Shown here piece after piece: positions 63,147 to 64,000 of a stretch of DNA of 64,000 nt (within the stretch, counting starts at the first letter, position 1; each line of letters opens with the position of its first letter). Below the pieces are notes generated by a model that saw nothing but the letters and a program-made list of their open reading frames with translations, was not told where the DNA came from and did no database searches. The DNA lies in the NCBI RefSeq assembly GCF_000004195.4, contig NC_030683.2, positions 76,686,198-76,750,197 of the forward strand. Direction: 5' to 3'. The DNA is from Xenopus tropicalis. Its lineage: Eukaryota > Chordata > Amphibia > Anura > Pipidae. The translations under genes and the position numbers were made by a program.

Positions 63147-64000
63147 GCCAGGAAGTGCTAACCCTGGCAAACAGTTTTTTTGCCGAGGTAATTGATCGGG
63201 CCAATTCAAGGAATGAATTGCAAGAGAGGGATATGACGTCTATGCTTTTCTACTTGGAAGCACTCCTAATTTTACAGCACCTACAGAGACCAAGTGTTAT
63301 ACAGCACATGACTGTGAGTACTATTTTCTAAAAAAAAAAAATGAACATGATATCACGCTAGACAAATTTCGACTGATCGGTTTCAGCACATTTTAATTTA
63401 TTGTAAATATCTTCATAGGTTCAACAGTGGCTTGAGAGGACACGGTACCAGAGCCGTTCCAGAGACAGTGTAAGAGCAGCTGTCATAAAAGTGAAGGCTG
63501 CAACACACCACATCGTGGTCCTCAACGAGGTAGAGGAGATGTGGTTTGACACATACTTCAGATTTGTCCGACCAGCTTTTATAAAGAGGAGCAGCAGCGG
63601 AGACAAGGGATACTTTTTTGTCTCCAGCAAAGGTACGAAAATTCAGAACCCAACAACTGATGTCCACAGATTCCAAGAAAGGTAAGTTATTTTTCTACTG
63701 GGGATATTTTCCTCAAAGCCTCCATCTGATTTGTATTAATGGTCGTTTAAAGTGTTGGTAAACAAATGAAGCACACTAATATTTTGTTTCTTCTGTAGGT
63801 TTAATGCTTGTTTGGCCACTGGGAAGGAGGCACTTCACATTTTTGAAAAAATCATCGTCTCTGACAGCACTCCAGAAGACCAGGAATTAATAAAAATATA
63901 TCTGAGCTCAGATTTCAATGAAAGCAACATCTCAGAGTATATGCGTGCCGCAATGAGAGTGAGCGAGCTTCAGAGGACATGGGAGCAGCCGTCAAACTCA

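Overview
The window is A+T-rich eukaryotic, almost certainly vertebrate, genomic DNA; a teleost or amphibian is my best guess. The evidence is many short GT-AG introns, long (TA)n and (GATA)n tracts, a TATA-box promoter before each gene copy, and a 980-base N gap. Nothing bacterial is present.

Most of it (1 to about 60,335) is a tandem array of a unit of about 7.73 kb. Each complete unit carries one 14-exon gene on the minus strand plus about 3.7 kb of spacer. Joining the exons on the clean copies gives one open frame of 776 codons plus stop, with every junction GT-AG. The product has an N-terminal CCHC-type zinc-finger-like motif, an acidic linker built from frame-neutral exons (two of them a tandem duplication), and a C-terminal tyrosine recombinase (phage-integrase-like) domain that keeps Arg, Lys, Arg, His and Tyr at the expected places. 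No reverse transcriptase or methyltransferase is seen, so it is not a recognisable DIRS-type retroelement. It looks like a Crypton-type or host-resident YR gene family.

Layout. Copy A (18-3037, cut by the left edge); spacer; copy B (6838-10771); spacer, N gap (13021-14000) and a very noisy duplicate of spacer (14001-15688); copy C (16804-20742); copy D (24617-28537); copy E (32381-36333); a fold-back at about 37,078, then inverted partial copy F (37914-40475, + strand); a second fold-back with an exon-1 fragment (40508-41597); truncated copy G (41598-43566); copy H (47357-51293); and diverged edge copy I (54951-58958). A shortened spacer ends the array.

From about 60,336 to the right edge lies single-copy-looking sequence: a TATA-containing presumptive promoter, a 121-bp tandem repeat carrying repeated splice-acceptor motifs, and a diverged paralogue (61055 onward, + strand, head-to-head with the array). 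This paralogue shares the architecture but has an in-frame TAG, a 354-bp insertion with 15-bp target duplications in one exon, and loss of the recombinase Lys, second Arg and LGHS motif. It looks like a pseudogene or a catalytically dead relative.

Assembly caution: copies C, D, E, F, part of G's spacer, and H carry scattered single-base indels typical of uncorrected long reads, and the fold-backs could be chimeric reads. The array itself, the gene structure and the diverged right-hand copies look real; copy number and the inversion do not yet.
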